A stretch of 26,599 nucleotides of DNA from IMG/VR virus record IMGVR_UViG_3300047310_000188, positions 1 to 26,599 of that record. One strand, written 5' to 3'. Made by a program: the position numbers and the translations under genes. This stretch comes from a virus. Below are positions 1-5,169 of the stretch, piece by piece. The notes beneath the pieces are model-generated. The model had not been told where the DNA came from and made no database searches. It was given only the letters and a program-made list of their open reading frames with translations. Positions within the stretch are counted from its first letter, which is position 1; every line of letters starts with the position of its first letter.

Positions 1-1
1 C

Positions 2-508
2 CTCGTTGCCGCCGGCGAGGTGGGAAGCCAAGGCAAGGCCGCCGTTCTGGCATTTCTTGAAACCGCAATGAACAAGGTTGCGGCCGAGGCATCACGGCAA
101 GGGCGGGAAGCGACCGGGCGCGATCTGCTGAATTATTTGAATTCCAGAACTTATTTCCCCGACACCTGGGGCAAGATTGAAAGCGGAAAGGTCAAAGGCG
201 GTGCTGTCACCGATGACCTTTTGGACGCAGTTGCGCAGGGCTCGAATACCACGAAGGGCTCAACCGGCAATTCGTCAGTAAAAAGCCCAGGATCGCGTTT
301 TGGCGGCAATCCAACCAATGCCACGATTGGTGGAGAGCACTACGGCGTCGAGAACTACAGTCACCACATTGGCTGGTACAATGCGCTGGGCGCGCCCCCA
401 GCGGGACGAGGGATTGGCAGCGACTTTGCCGCCGATCCGCAGGATATGCCGGCGGCGGCGGCGGTACCGCCGGCCGGTCTGCTCGACAGCCTATCTACAG
501 GGCGGTAA
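2..508 (+). CDS. Cell-wall hydrolase-like protein, 3' part
   Basis: The frame is open from base 2, so the 5' end lies outside the window; a GTG at base 20 is probably an internal Val. The visible part begins LVAAGEVGSQGKAAVLAFLE and continues with an MNKVAAEA segment, a YFPDTW motif and a TGNSS turn. This order (GE near the start, then a helix ending in MNR/MNK, then YxP) resembles SleB-like cell-wall hydrolases and the muralytic domains of phage virion proteins. In that family the Glu of AGE is the catalytic residue. The end is Ala/Pro-rich and closes with GLLDSLSTGR. The role would be cutting peptidoglycan at infection or lysis. The gene runs convergently into the minus-strand gene at 491-949, overlapping by 18 bases. 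Family assignment is by eye and moderate; it could instead be an uncharacterised internal virion protein. Confidence 0.55.
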   Translation, partial: LVAAGEVGSQGKAAVLAFLETAMNKVAAEASRQGREATGRDLLNYLNSRTYFPDTWGKIESGKVKGGAVTDDLLDAVAQGSNTTKGSTGNSSVKSPGSRFGGNPTNATIGGEHYGVENYSHHIGWYNALGAPPAGRGIGSDFAADPQDMPAAAAVPPAGLLDSLSTGR

Positions 509-949
509 CAAATCGGTCCCTTTAATATAGACGACCTCATCAGTAAGTCGTCCCAATCGTCTCTTAACTTTGTCAGGGTAGTGTGCCCACATTATTCGGT
601 TGCCAGTGATGGAATTGCCCATCACCTCTAGCGTTTCTGGATGGTAGTGATGCGCGGCATGGAAACCAAAGATAGCCTTGGGCATGGCGCAAGCCTTGGG
701 GTTGTTAAGCACCATGGTACATGCGGACAGGCATTGCCCTTTGACCCAGATTTCCTGGGCTTCCTCGCCACCTGATGCGAGCATTTCGAAGGCCCTGGCG
801 TAGCCGGCGAGGTCGCCACCGTAATCGTCGTTGAGTAGAAAGTGGCCTTGTAGCGTGATATCGAAGTTGGGCACGCGACTTATAGTCTGTGCTACTGGAG
901 TGACGGGTATGGTCATGCTGAGAGCAAGAGCTAGCATTGCGGTAATCAT
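491..949 (-). CDS. Secreted ClpP/crotonase-like protein
   Basis: This 152-residue protein has a hydrophobic N-terminus (about residues 1-20) that looks like a signal peptide, so the product is probably periplasmic. The core has GQCLSACTMVL (Ser75) followed 22 residues later by FGFHAAH (His97). This Ser/His spacing, with SxA and GFH contexts, is the pattern of ClpP/crotonase-fold predicted periplasmic proteins. Cysteines at 73, 77 and 87 could form disulphides outside the cytoplasm. Its start overlaps the end of the upstream regulator gene by 4 bases (ATGA), so the two are probably co-transcribed and translationally coupled. Whether it is an active protease cannot be told; the third catalytic residue is not obvious. 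A phage could use it to alter the envelope or exclude other phages, but that is speculation. Confidence 0.7.
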   Translation of the reverse strand: MITAMLALALSMTIPVTPVAQTISRVPNFDITLQGHFLLNDDYGGDLAGYARAFEMLASGGEEAQEIWVKGQCLSACTMVLNNPKACAMPKAIFGFHAAHHYHPETLEVMGNSITGNRIMWAHYPDKVKRRLGRLTDEVVYIKGTDLLPPCR

Positions 950-1164
950 GGTTTCTTTTCCTTGCCGATGAGCCAGTCCACCTTGACGCGGCAGAACTTG
1001 CAGAATTGTGGGATGAGCGAGTGCGGCATCAGTGACACCGTTTCGTACTGTTTGTAGCGGTCCTGCTTGATACCGAGCAGCTTGGCCATCTCGGATTGCG
1101 AGCGGTCACCGCGTGCTTGCTTCACGCGAGCGAGGAACTGGTCTCGGTACTCAGTGCTTTTCAT
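946..1164 (-). CDS. XRE-family helix-turn-helix regulator
   Basis: This small 72-residue protein is almost entirely one Cro/CI-type DNA-binding domain. The segment SQSEMAKLLGIKQDRYKQYE (about residues 23-42) is a textbook XRE helix-turn-helix: a first helix ending in AKLLGI, a turn, then the recognition helix. The C-terminus VDWLIGKEKKP resembles the end of many small phage repressors and Cro proteins. A GAGG sequence 7 bases before the ATG supports the start. It begins 23 bases from the divergent membrane-protein gene at 1188 and overlaps the secreted ClpP-like gene by 4 bases. It is one of two candidates for the factor that binds the TAGGAC...GTCCTA operators in this window; the link is inference. 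Confidence 0.85.
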   Translation of the reverse strand: MKSTEYRDQFLARVKQARGDRSQSEMAKLLGIKQDRYKQYETVSLMPHSLIPQFCKFCRVKVDWLIGKEKKP

Positions 1165-1187
1165 GCTTCAGCCTCGAAGGTGATGAC

Positions 1188-1406
1188 ATGATAGGAGCCT
1201 TGCTTGGAGCAATCGTCACTTTGATTATCGCGGGCGTATGCTTTTGGGCCATCCAACAGCTGCTCCCGCTCATTCCGTTGCCGGAGCCATTCGCTCGCGT
1301 GATTTACGTGTTGATGACGGTGGTCTTGGTCATCATCGTTCTCTACGTAATCCTTGCTTTGATTGCGCCGCTTGCCGGTGTTCATGTGCCGCTGTGGGTT
1401 AGGTAG
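1188..1406 (+). CDS. Two-TM small membrane protein (holin-like)
   Basis: This 72-residue protein has two strongly hydrophobic helices, roughly residues 2-22 (MIGALLGAIVTLIIAGVCFW) and 40-66. They are joined by a short loop with a LPEPFARVIYV motif. Small phage and prophage proteins with this architecture (two helices around an IPxPFxR loop) are common. Some sit near lysis genes, so a holin or envelope role is possible but unproven. ATG 1188 is preferred over upstream GTG/ATG codons because AAGG lies 8 bases upstream and the hydrophobic protein begins there. It is the only plus-strand gene within a minus-strand block, divergent from the XRE gene and overlapping the end of the Cys-rich gene at 1399 by 8 bases. 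Confidence 0.7.
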   Translation: MIGALLGAIVTLIIAGVCFWAIQQLLPLIPLPEPFARVIYVLMTVVLVIIVLYVILALIAPLAGVHVPLWVR

Positions 1407-1647
1407 CGCGCCGTTCGAACTGACCACACCAATCCCATCCTGCTACGATTGGCCAATCGGCTGCGAACCAATCGTTAGGGGTCTCGGCTGTAGCGCCCTC
1501 AGTGTTTGGTTTCTTTTTCGTTTTGATATGCAATAGAAACGGTGAGGGCGCATTGCGACGGCAATAACCTTCATCGCCAGGGTAGAGGTTGACGAGGGCA
1601 TCAGGGCCATCGAAGAACTTGCAGTCACTACATTTTAGAGTGTTCAT
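1399..1647 (-). CDS. Small Cys-rich, probably metal-binding protein
   Basis: This 82-residue protein has an N-terminal CSDCKFFD motif (Cys6, Cys9), a GYCRRNAP motif (Cys29) and a C-terminal WPIVAGWDWCGQF (Cys74). The four cysteines could bind one metal ion. Proteins with CxxCxFF, GxCRRxxP and DWCGxF in this order are frequent in alphaproteobacterial phages and genomes but have no assigned function. The start is supported by AAAGGA about 7 bases upstream of the ATG. It overlaps the upstream small basic ORF by 20 bases and the convergent membrane-protein gene by 8. Confidence 0.75.
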   Translation of the reverse strand: MNTLKCSDCKFFDGPDALVNLYPGDEGYCRRNAPSPFLLHIKTKKKPNTEGATAETPNDWFAADWPIVAGWDWCGQFERRAT

Positions 1648-1801
1648 GGCTTTTCCTTTCTAGCGCGGCAGCGGCCCGTCGTTCTTTGCGATTGCCATAA
1701 GGACTAGGCTGCTCTGCGCGTCGATGTACTTTTTTCTTGATGCCTTGGTTTGCGTGGCTGCCACGAAGGCCAGCGGCAGCCTTTCCGCTTACGTTGCCCA
1801 T
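1628..1801 (-). CDS. Small basic hypothetical protein
   Basis: This reading frame encodes 57 residues from ATG 1801, which lies one base after the stop codon of the upstream gene. A longer start at 1834 would overlap that gene by 32 bases. The protein is rich in Lys, Arg and Ala, with a NRKERRAAAALERK stretch, and would be helical and positively charged. No good ribosome-binding site is visible, so translation would depend on coupling to the upstream gene. Nothing in the sequence assigns a function, and it may not be a real gene. Confidence 0.4.
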   Translation of the reverse strand: MGNVSGKAAAGLRGSHANQGIKKKVHRRAEQPSPYGNRKERRAAAALERKSHEHSKM

Positions 1802-1802
1802 G

Positions 1803-2063
1803 TTAGTTGCACACTGTCCTGCAGACACCGCCAACGCACGATGAGGTGCATGTTCGCTGTTGCTGCTGCATGGCGCGAAGATTTTGAAGCGCCTCTAACT
1901 GCTGTTGCTGTTGCATCTGCTGCTGCATCTGCTGCATCTGTTGCTGTCCTAATCGTTCCGCACGTTCCATCTCGCGGCGAGCTGGGCTAGCATCGTCATA
2001 GTACTGTGCCATTGCTGGCGTAGCGGCGAGTAGCAAGGCTGTGATGGTGATGGTCTTGAGCAT
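1803..2063 (-). CDS. Secreted Gln-rich protein with Cys-rich tail
   Basis: This 86-residue protein has a classical signal peptide: MLK, a hydrophobic core, then a TPAMA cleavage site with the mature protein starting at QYYDD. The mature part holds a Gln/Met-rich helical stretch (roughly residues 40-57). It ends with CTSSCVGGVCRTVCN, whose four cysteines suggest disulphides in the periplasm. GGAG lies 7 bases before the ATG. The gene follows the conserved early gene at 2092 in the same direction and is probably read from the promoter at 2312-2340. Similar short secreted Gln-rich proteins occur in Rhizobiales genomes; the function is unknown. Confidence 0.75.
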   Translation of the reverse strand: MLKTITITALLLAATPAMAQYYDDASPARREMERAERLGQQQMQQMQQQMQQQQQLEALQNLRAMQQQQRTCTSSCVGGVCRTVCN

Positions 2064-2091
2064 TGTAGTCTCCTAGCTGACTAGCGTTGTG

Positions 2092-2286
2092 TTAGAGTGT
2101 GACGCGCTGTGCGAGCGCTTCGCTGATGTCCCCGTTGCGGGCGAGGTCATCGACAAAATCAACGAAGGCACATCGCACATCGGTCGGAAGTTGGTTCTGT
2201 GTCTTGCCGTAGTATTCACGCGGCTTGCCTTCGACAAAGAACACGGTCCAGAAGGCATCGCGGATTTCGCTTTGGCGGGTGTACAT
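2092..2286 (-). CDS. Conserved small early phage protein
   Basis: The product is 64 residues from ATG 2286. An ATG also lies at 2292, but GGGAG directly abuts that codon and sits a proper 6 bases before 2286, so 2286 is chosen. Still earlier start codons would lie upstream of the promoter at 2312-2340. The motifs SEIRDAFW, YYGKTQNQLPTDVRCAFVDFV and ISEALAQRVTL recur in short early proteins of many phages and prophages of Proteobacteria, from memory, without known function. It is the first gene of the minus-strand block and the clearest target of the palindromic operator. Confidence 0.75.
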   Translation of the reverse strand: MYTRQSEIRDAFWTVFFVEGKPREYYGKTQNQLPTDVRCAFVDFVDDLARNGDISEALAQRVTL

Positions 2287-2311
2287 TTTCATCTCCCGTT
2301 CTGATGAAACG

Positions 2312-2340
2312 AGCATAGGACAATCCGTCCTAGCTGTCAA
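2312..2340 (-). promoter_or_regulatory. Promoter P1 with operator in the spacer
   Basis: On the minus strand this reads TTGACA (2340-2335), a 17-base spacer, then TATGCT (2317-2312), a near-consensus sigma70 promoter. The palindrome TAGGACAATCCGTCCTA (2316-2332) fills the spacer and touches the -10 box, so a bound repressor would block RNA polymerase. A related half-site, AGGACAAT, follows at 2340-2347. The promoter points at the gene starting at 2286. Confidence 0.85.
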
Positions 2341-2368
2341 GGACAATTTACGCTATCAGGAGGAAAAA

Positions 2369-2569
2369 ATGTCCTTGCGTCAGCACGAGGATGATTTAGC
2401 CAACTTTTTCACGGGCTTAGGCTTGCCGCGGCGCGCGTCAAAAGACCTGGCCAACACCGTTTGCGAGTTTGATGAGGTGTGCGAGGCGCTCAAGGAGTTG
2501 GCAGAGGATGCCACGCACAAGCGGCGCAAGCGCAAGGATGATGATGCGCAAGCCGCTGCACAAGATTAG
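2369..2569 (+). CDS. Small charged hypothetical protein
   Basis: This 66-residue protein starts at ATG 2369, preceded by a strong AGGAGG 5 bases upstream; longer starts would run back through the operator region. It has a helical first half (MSLRQHEDDLANFFTGLGLP) and a highly charged tail (KRRKRKDDDAQAAAQD). Its last codons and stop lie inside the first copy of the 38-bp repeat, which also supplies the ribosome-binding site for the next gene. No function can be assigned. It is the first plus-strand gene after promoter P1, but I could not identify a clear plus-strand promoter for it. Confidence 0.6.
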   Translation: MSLRQHEDDLANFFTGLGLPRRASKDLANTVCEFDEVCEALKELAEDATHKRRKRKDDDAQAAAQD

Positions 2570-2581
2570 GAGGCTGCAATG
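2544..2581 (+). repeat. 38-bp direct repeat, copy 1
   Basis: This copy is identical to 3353-3390. It begins ATGCGCAAGCCGCTGCACAA and ends with AGGAGG, five bases and the ATG of the following gene. Here the left part encodes the C-terminus of the 2369 gene. The first 11 bases also occur at 4074-4084. Confidence 0.95.
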
Positions 2582-3337
2582 GCCAGAGGTGGCCTTTTAG
2601 GCATGCTAAGTGACCCAAACGCCGACTCGCCTAATAACGACGAAATCCTTTCAGCATACGGCGTCGATCCCAACGACCCTTCAATTCATCTCATGCAGGT
2701 GCCCGGGAGCATCGCGTTATCAGGCGACCACTACGTAGATGATTCTGGCCACGGTCTCGTGGGCGCGCCCGATGCCAACGGTATGTTTATGATACCCTTG
2801 AATGCAGATAGTACATTTGCAGGTCAGCCGCAGGGGTCTAACTTTGGGCCACCCTATACGGACTCGCCGACTTACCATCAGGGCGCATCTATGGCTCCTT
2901 CTGACATGCTTGACTACAGCGGGGGCGATGACATTGCGTCCAACTGGCAGCAGTTCTCGGGCAAAGACAGTTCTAGTGGTGGCGGTTTCTTCACCATTGC
3001 CGACCTGTACGGAGCGCGTGGGCAGGACGTTCCAAGCGCATTCCAGCAGGGGTCGACGCTCCCCTCGACAAACAACTACCGTATGCTCCCGCCTGCGTAT
3101 CGGAAGCCCAATTATATCATGAGGAATGGTCGCATCATCGATACAAATTCTTATCTTCGTGGCCCCCCGCAGTATCAAACCATTAACGGCGGCGCCGGCG
3201 ATTCAATCGGGCCAGCATGGAATAGTGGTGCTGGGGTCGGCGTTCCGGCGGCTTGGGCTCCGGGTGCCGTCGGGCCGTCATACCAGGCTTGGCCGGGCCA
3301 GCTCCAACCTATGATTGTAACCCCGCAAGGGGTCTAA
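2579..3337 (+). CDS. Low-complexity virion-like protein, paralogue A
   Basis: This 252-residue protein is rich in Gly, Pro, Ser, Asp and Tyr, with few hydrophobic runs, like the disordered structural proteins of phages. It opens with ARGGLLGMLSDPN and has a conserved block STNNYRMLPPAYRKPNY with NGRIID near residue 185. Both features recur in the next gene (GLLDMIS; STNNWRLLPPQYRDPNY with NGRIMD), so the two are paralogues. The ATG sits 5 bases after AGGAGG inside the 38-bp repeat. Function is unknown; virion location is inference from composition. Confidence 0.75.
   Translation: MARGGLLGMLSDPNADSPNNDEILSAYGVDPNDPSIHLMQVPGSIALSGDHYVDDSGHGLVGAPDANGMFMIPLNADSTFAGQPQGSNFGPPYTDSPTYHQGASMAPSDMLDYSGGDDIASNWQQFSGKDSSSGGGFFTIADLYGARGQDVPSAFQQGSTLPSTNNYRMLPPAYRKPNYIMRNGRIIDTNSYLRGPPQYQTINGGAGDSIGPAWNSGAGVGVPAAWAPGAVGPSYQAWPGQLQPMIVTPQGV
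3321..3332 (+). other. CCCC-GCAA-GGGG hairpin at gene end
   Basis: Four C, a GCAA tetraloop (GNRA type, unusually stable) and four G form a perfect short hairpin over the last codons of the preceding gene. No T-tract follows, so it is not a standard terminator; it might slow ribosomes or protect the 3' end of a transcript, or be chance. Confidence 0.4.
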
Positions 3338-3352
3338 TTGACCAGCCCACTA

Positions 3353-3390
3353 ATGCGCAAGCCGCTGCACAAGATTAGGAGGCTGCAATG
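3353..3390 (+). repeat. 38-bp direct repeat, copy 2
   Basis: This is the exact second copy of 2544-2581. Here the left part lies in a 50-base intergenic space rather than in a gene end, while the right part again provides AGGAGG and the ATG. Extended to the left (CTAATGCGCAAGCC, 3350-3363) it also matches 4071-4084 over 14 bases, which marks it as the junction of a tandem duplication. Confidence 0.95.
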
Positions 3391-4074
3391 CCCCGAGGCC
3401 TTTTAGACATGATAAGCGCCCCGGACCCCACCCCGGAGGAGCAGGCCGCGCAAGTGGAACACAACATGCAGCTGGCGCTAGCGAGCCAAGCCGCCTTCCC
3501 GGAGCAGCAGAACCCCACTCCAGAGCAGCAGAACGCGCTGGTGGCGCATAACATGCAATTGGCGCAAGCGAGCCAGACCGGCGGCTTTGGCGGTGCCGAT
3601 AGCGCCCTCGACTACGTGGCCAGCCTCGGCGGCGACCAGACTCCCCCGCCGTTCGTAGGCGGCAGCATTCAAGGCGGCATGCCCGGCGTTTTTTCCCCCA
3701 ATGATCGGGCCTCGGCACTCGGCAACGTGTTCACCATGGACGCCTACAACGATCAGAGTGGAAACCCGACCGTGGCCAACAATCCCACGGGCAACTCGCA
3801 ATTTCTCTCGACCAACAATTGGCGACTGCTGCCGCCGCAGTACCGCGATCCCAATTACTACTTATACAATGGGCGGATTATGGATCGCCGGCTGACTCAG
3901 GCAACGCTTGCGCCGAAATCCATACTTGGGCAGGAATCCCAAGGCGATCCCGGATATTACTATGCTGGATTTGACCCGGGGACGTGGAAACATCCCTTCG
4001 GGTCTTTCGCTCATGACTTTGGATATCCAGGACAACTTGACACCTGGACCACTGGCGCGACCCCGACCTACTAA
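3388..4074 (+). CDS. Low-complexity virion-like protein, paralogue B
   Basis: This 228-residue paralogue of the preceding gene shares the GLLDMIS opening and the block STNNWRLLPPQYRDPNYYLY with NGRIMD. An internal repeat lies near the N-terminus: PTPEEQAAQVEHNMQLALAS and PTPEQQNALVAHNMQLAQAS. The remainder is Gly/Pro/Asp/Tyr-rich. The start is fixed by AGGAGG in the 38-bp repeat. Its TAA stop overlaps the ATG of the next gene by one base. A structural or virion-associated role is likely from composition only. Confidence 0.75.
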   Translation: MPRGLLDMISAPDPTPEEQAAQVEHNMQLALASQAAFPEQQNPTPEQQNALVAHNMQLAQASQTGGFGGADSALDYVASLGGDQTPPPFVGGSIQGGMPGVFSPNDRASALGNVFTMDAYNDQSGNPTVANNPTGNSQFLSTNNWRLLPPQYRDPNYYLYNGRIMDRRLTQATLAPKSILGQESQGDPGYYYAGFDPGTWKHPFGSFAHDFGYPGQLDTWTTGATPTY

Positions 4075-4271
4075 TGCGCAAGCCCATAGCCGCGACCATC
4101 AATGAGGGCGGGGATTGGCTACCGTGGCCATTGGACAGCAAGCGGCCCCGCGCCATTCTGCATGATGACGGTTCAATCTGGGATGAGGGTGTGGGCTGGC
4201 GGGACCAATCGCCAGAGGAGATAGCGCGGTCAATCAAGGCTGTGATAATGATGCAGTTTCCGCAGCGTTGA
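4074..4271 (+). CDS. Small hypothetical protein
   Basis: This 65-residue protein begins MRKPIAATINEGGDWLPWPL and contains ILHDDGSIWDEGVGWRDQ followed by a short helix. Its ATG overlaps the stop of paralogue B by one base, so it is likely translated by coupling. The first 11 bases (ATGCGCAAGCC) are those found inside the 38-bp repeat; the repeat copy at 3353 therefore carries what looks like the truncated 5' end of this gene. It runs into the minus-strand gene at 4234-4467 with 38 bases of convergent overlap. Function unknown. Confidence 0.6.
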   Translation: MRKPIAATINEGGDWLPWPLDSKRPRAILHDDGSIWDEGVGWRDQSPEEIARSIKAVIMMQFPQR

Positions 4272-4467
4272 ACCACTTGCCATCGAAGGAGTCGACCATC
4301 TTGCCGTCGAGCATGAGGGCGACGTTATTGGTCGGCATGTCGTGCTTGATGCGCGCGTGAAACATCTCAGCGGCGAGGTGGCGGGCAAGTGGCTCATGCG
4401 TCCCCAAGTGGTAGCCGTGCTGAGAGCAGTAGCCGGTGGCATCTTCGATAACGAGTGTGTAGGTCAT
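4234..4467 (-). CDS. Small hypothetical protein under operator control
   Basis: This 77-residue protein begins MTYTLVIEDATGYC and continues with a helix (HEPLARHLAAEMFHARIKHD) and a strand-turn segment (NNVALMLDGKMVDSFDGKWF). GGGAG lies 8 bases before the ATG, and promoter P2 with its operator lies 28 bases further upstream. It looks like a compact folded early protein. I do not recognise the family. Confidence 0.7.
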   Translation of the reverse strand: MTYTLVIEDATGYCSQHGYHLGTHEPLARHLAAEMFHARIKHDMPTNNVALMLDGKMVDSFDGKWFNAAETASLSQP

Positions 4468-4494
4468 GTCCGTGTCTCCCTCTCTGATGAATGG

Positions 4495-4523
4495 ACCTTA
4501 GGACAATCTGTCCTACATGTCAA
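4495..4523 (-). promoter_or_regulatory. Promoter P2 with operator in the spacer
   Basis: On the minus strand this reads TTGACA (4523-4518), 17 bases, then TAAGGT (4500-4495), a weak -10 box. The palindrome TAGGACAATCTGTCCTA (4499-4515) fills the spacer, in the same position as in P1 and P3. It drives the gene starting at 4467. Confidence 0.8.
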
Positions 4524-4532
4524 CAACTATTT

Positions 4533-4549
4533 TAGGACAATCAATCCTT
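4533..4549. promoter_or_regulatory. Distal operator-like site at P2
   Basis: TAGGACAATCAATCCTT keeps one perfect arm of the palindrome and a degraded second arm. Its centre is 34 bp from the P2 operator centre, the same distance as at P3, which would allow cooperative or looped binding. It overlaps the 3' end of the gene at 4541-5077. Confidence 0.6.
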
Positions 4550-5077
4550 TTTATTTGCGAGCATGAGGCGAAGCAATATCGCCACGGGTTCTGGGATTGA
4601 GCGTTCATCATTCGCCCAGCGCCGCGAGGTGCGCGGATCAACGCCAAGCGCCTTCGCGGCCGCTACTTGCGACAAGCCTAGACGTTCAATGGAATAGCGG
4701 TATTCGTCCGCCGTCATGTCATCTGAGCATTCGTCAATGGGCTGCTCCCATGGCACGAATTGCAGATTGCCGCGCGCTTCCTCTGCTATTTTGTCCAATA
4801 GCTCGCGCGTGGTAGACTCTGACAGCCCACCGGTATGGTCACCGGCGTCCATCATGTAATCGTTCTGGACGCAAGCTTCGCGCGCTGCATCTAGTGTCAT
4901 GCCGCGCTTGCGTATGAGACAGCCATACCCTGGCACGAAGGGATTGCCGTCCAAGATGTAGGCTAGGTCGCAGTGTGGTTTCAGGCCCCCTTTGGACGCT
5001 AAGAAGCGAAACAGGGAGATGGGCTTGCGGCTCCGAGGTGACCGTGTATGCCGCGCGACTACAGAGGTTCCGAGCAT
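4541..5077 (-). CDS. Polyvalent-type domain fused to helix-turn-helix
   Basis: This is a 178-residue protein from ATG 5077. Longer starts at 5119 and 5143 lie inside or upstream of promoter P3 and are rejected; GAGG a few bases upstream supports 5077. Residues 20-105 carry SLFRFLASKGGLKP, VPGYGCLIRKRGMTLDAARE and a late ELLDKIAEEARGN. This pattern occurs in large multi-domain (polyvalent) proteins of phages and mobile elements. Residues 126-172 form a helix-turn-helix, with LGLSQVAAAKALGVDPRTSR followed by RWANDERSIPEPVA, typical of alphaproteobacterial regulators. It is transcribed from P3, whose operator it may bind, so autoregulation is plausible. Both the domain fusion and the regulatory role are inference. 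Confidence 0.75.
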   Translation of the reverse strand: MLGTSVVARHTRSPRSRKPISLFRFLASKGGLKPHCDLAYILDGNPFVPGYGCLIRKRGMTLDAAREACVQNDYMMDAGDHTGGLSESTTRELLDKIAEEARGNLQFVPWEQPIDECSDDMTADEYRYSIERLGLSQVAAAKALGVDPRTSRRWANDERSIPEPVAILLRLMLANKKD

Positions 5078-5114
5078 CTTGTCCTCACCGGGTAGAGACC
5101 CTTGTGATGGAGCG

Positions 5115-5143
5115 ACCATAGGACCATTGGCCCTACGTGTCAA
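5115..5143 (-). promoter_or_regulatory. Promoter P3 with operator in the spacer
   Basis: On the minus strand this reads TTGACA (5143-5138), 17 bases, then TATGGT (5120-5115). The spacer holds TAGGACCATTGGCCCTA (5119-5135), an imperfect form of the palindrome with one arm substitution. It drives the gene starting at 5077. Confidence 0.82.
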
Positions 5144-5152
5144 GCACTAATT

Positions 5153-5169
5153 TAGGACAATCTATCCGA
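5153..5169. promoter_or_regulatory. Distal operator-like site at P3
   Basis: TAGGACAATCTATCCGA is one intact arm plus a degraded arm, centred 34 bp from the P3 operator. It touches the ATG at 5169, so a protein bound here could also affect the rightward gene. P2 and P3, each with its distal site, form related blocks of about 50 bp (4499-4547 and 5119-5167). Confidence 0.6.

Noticed and set aside
1161-1427. 88-residue minus-strand ORF opposite the membrane protein
   Set aside because: The plus-strand frame encodes two clean transmembrane helices; the minus frame is a polar shadow of these codons.
2720-3178. 152-residue minus-strand ORF
   Set aside because: It is antisense to paralogue A, which has a perfect ribosome-binding site and a paralogue next to it.
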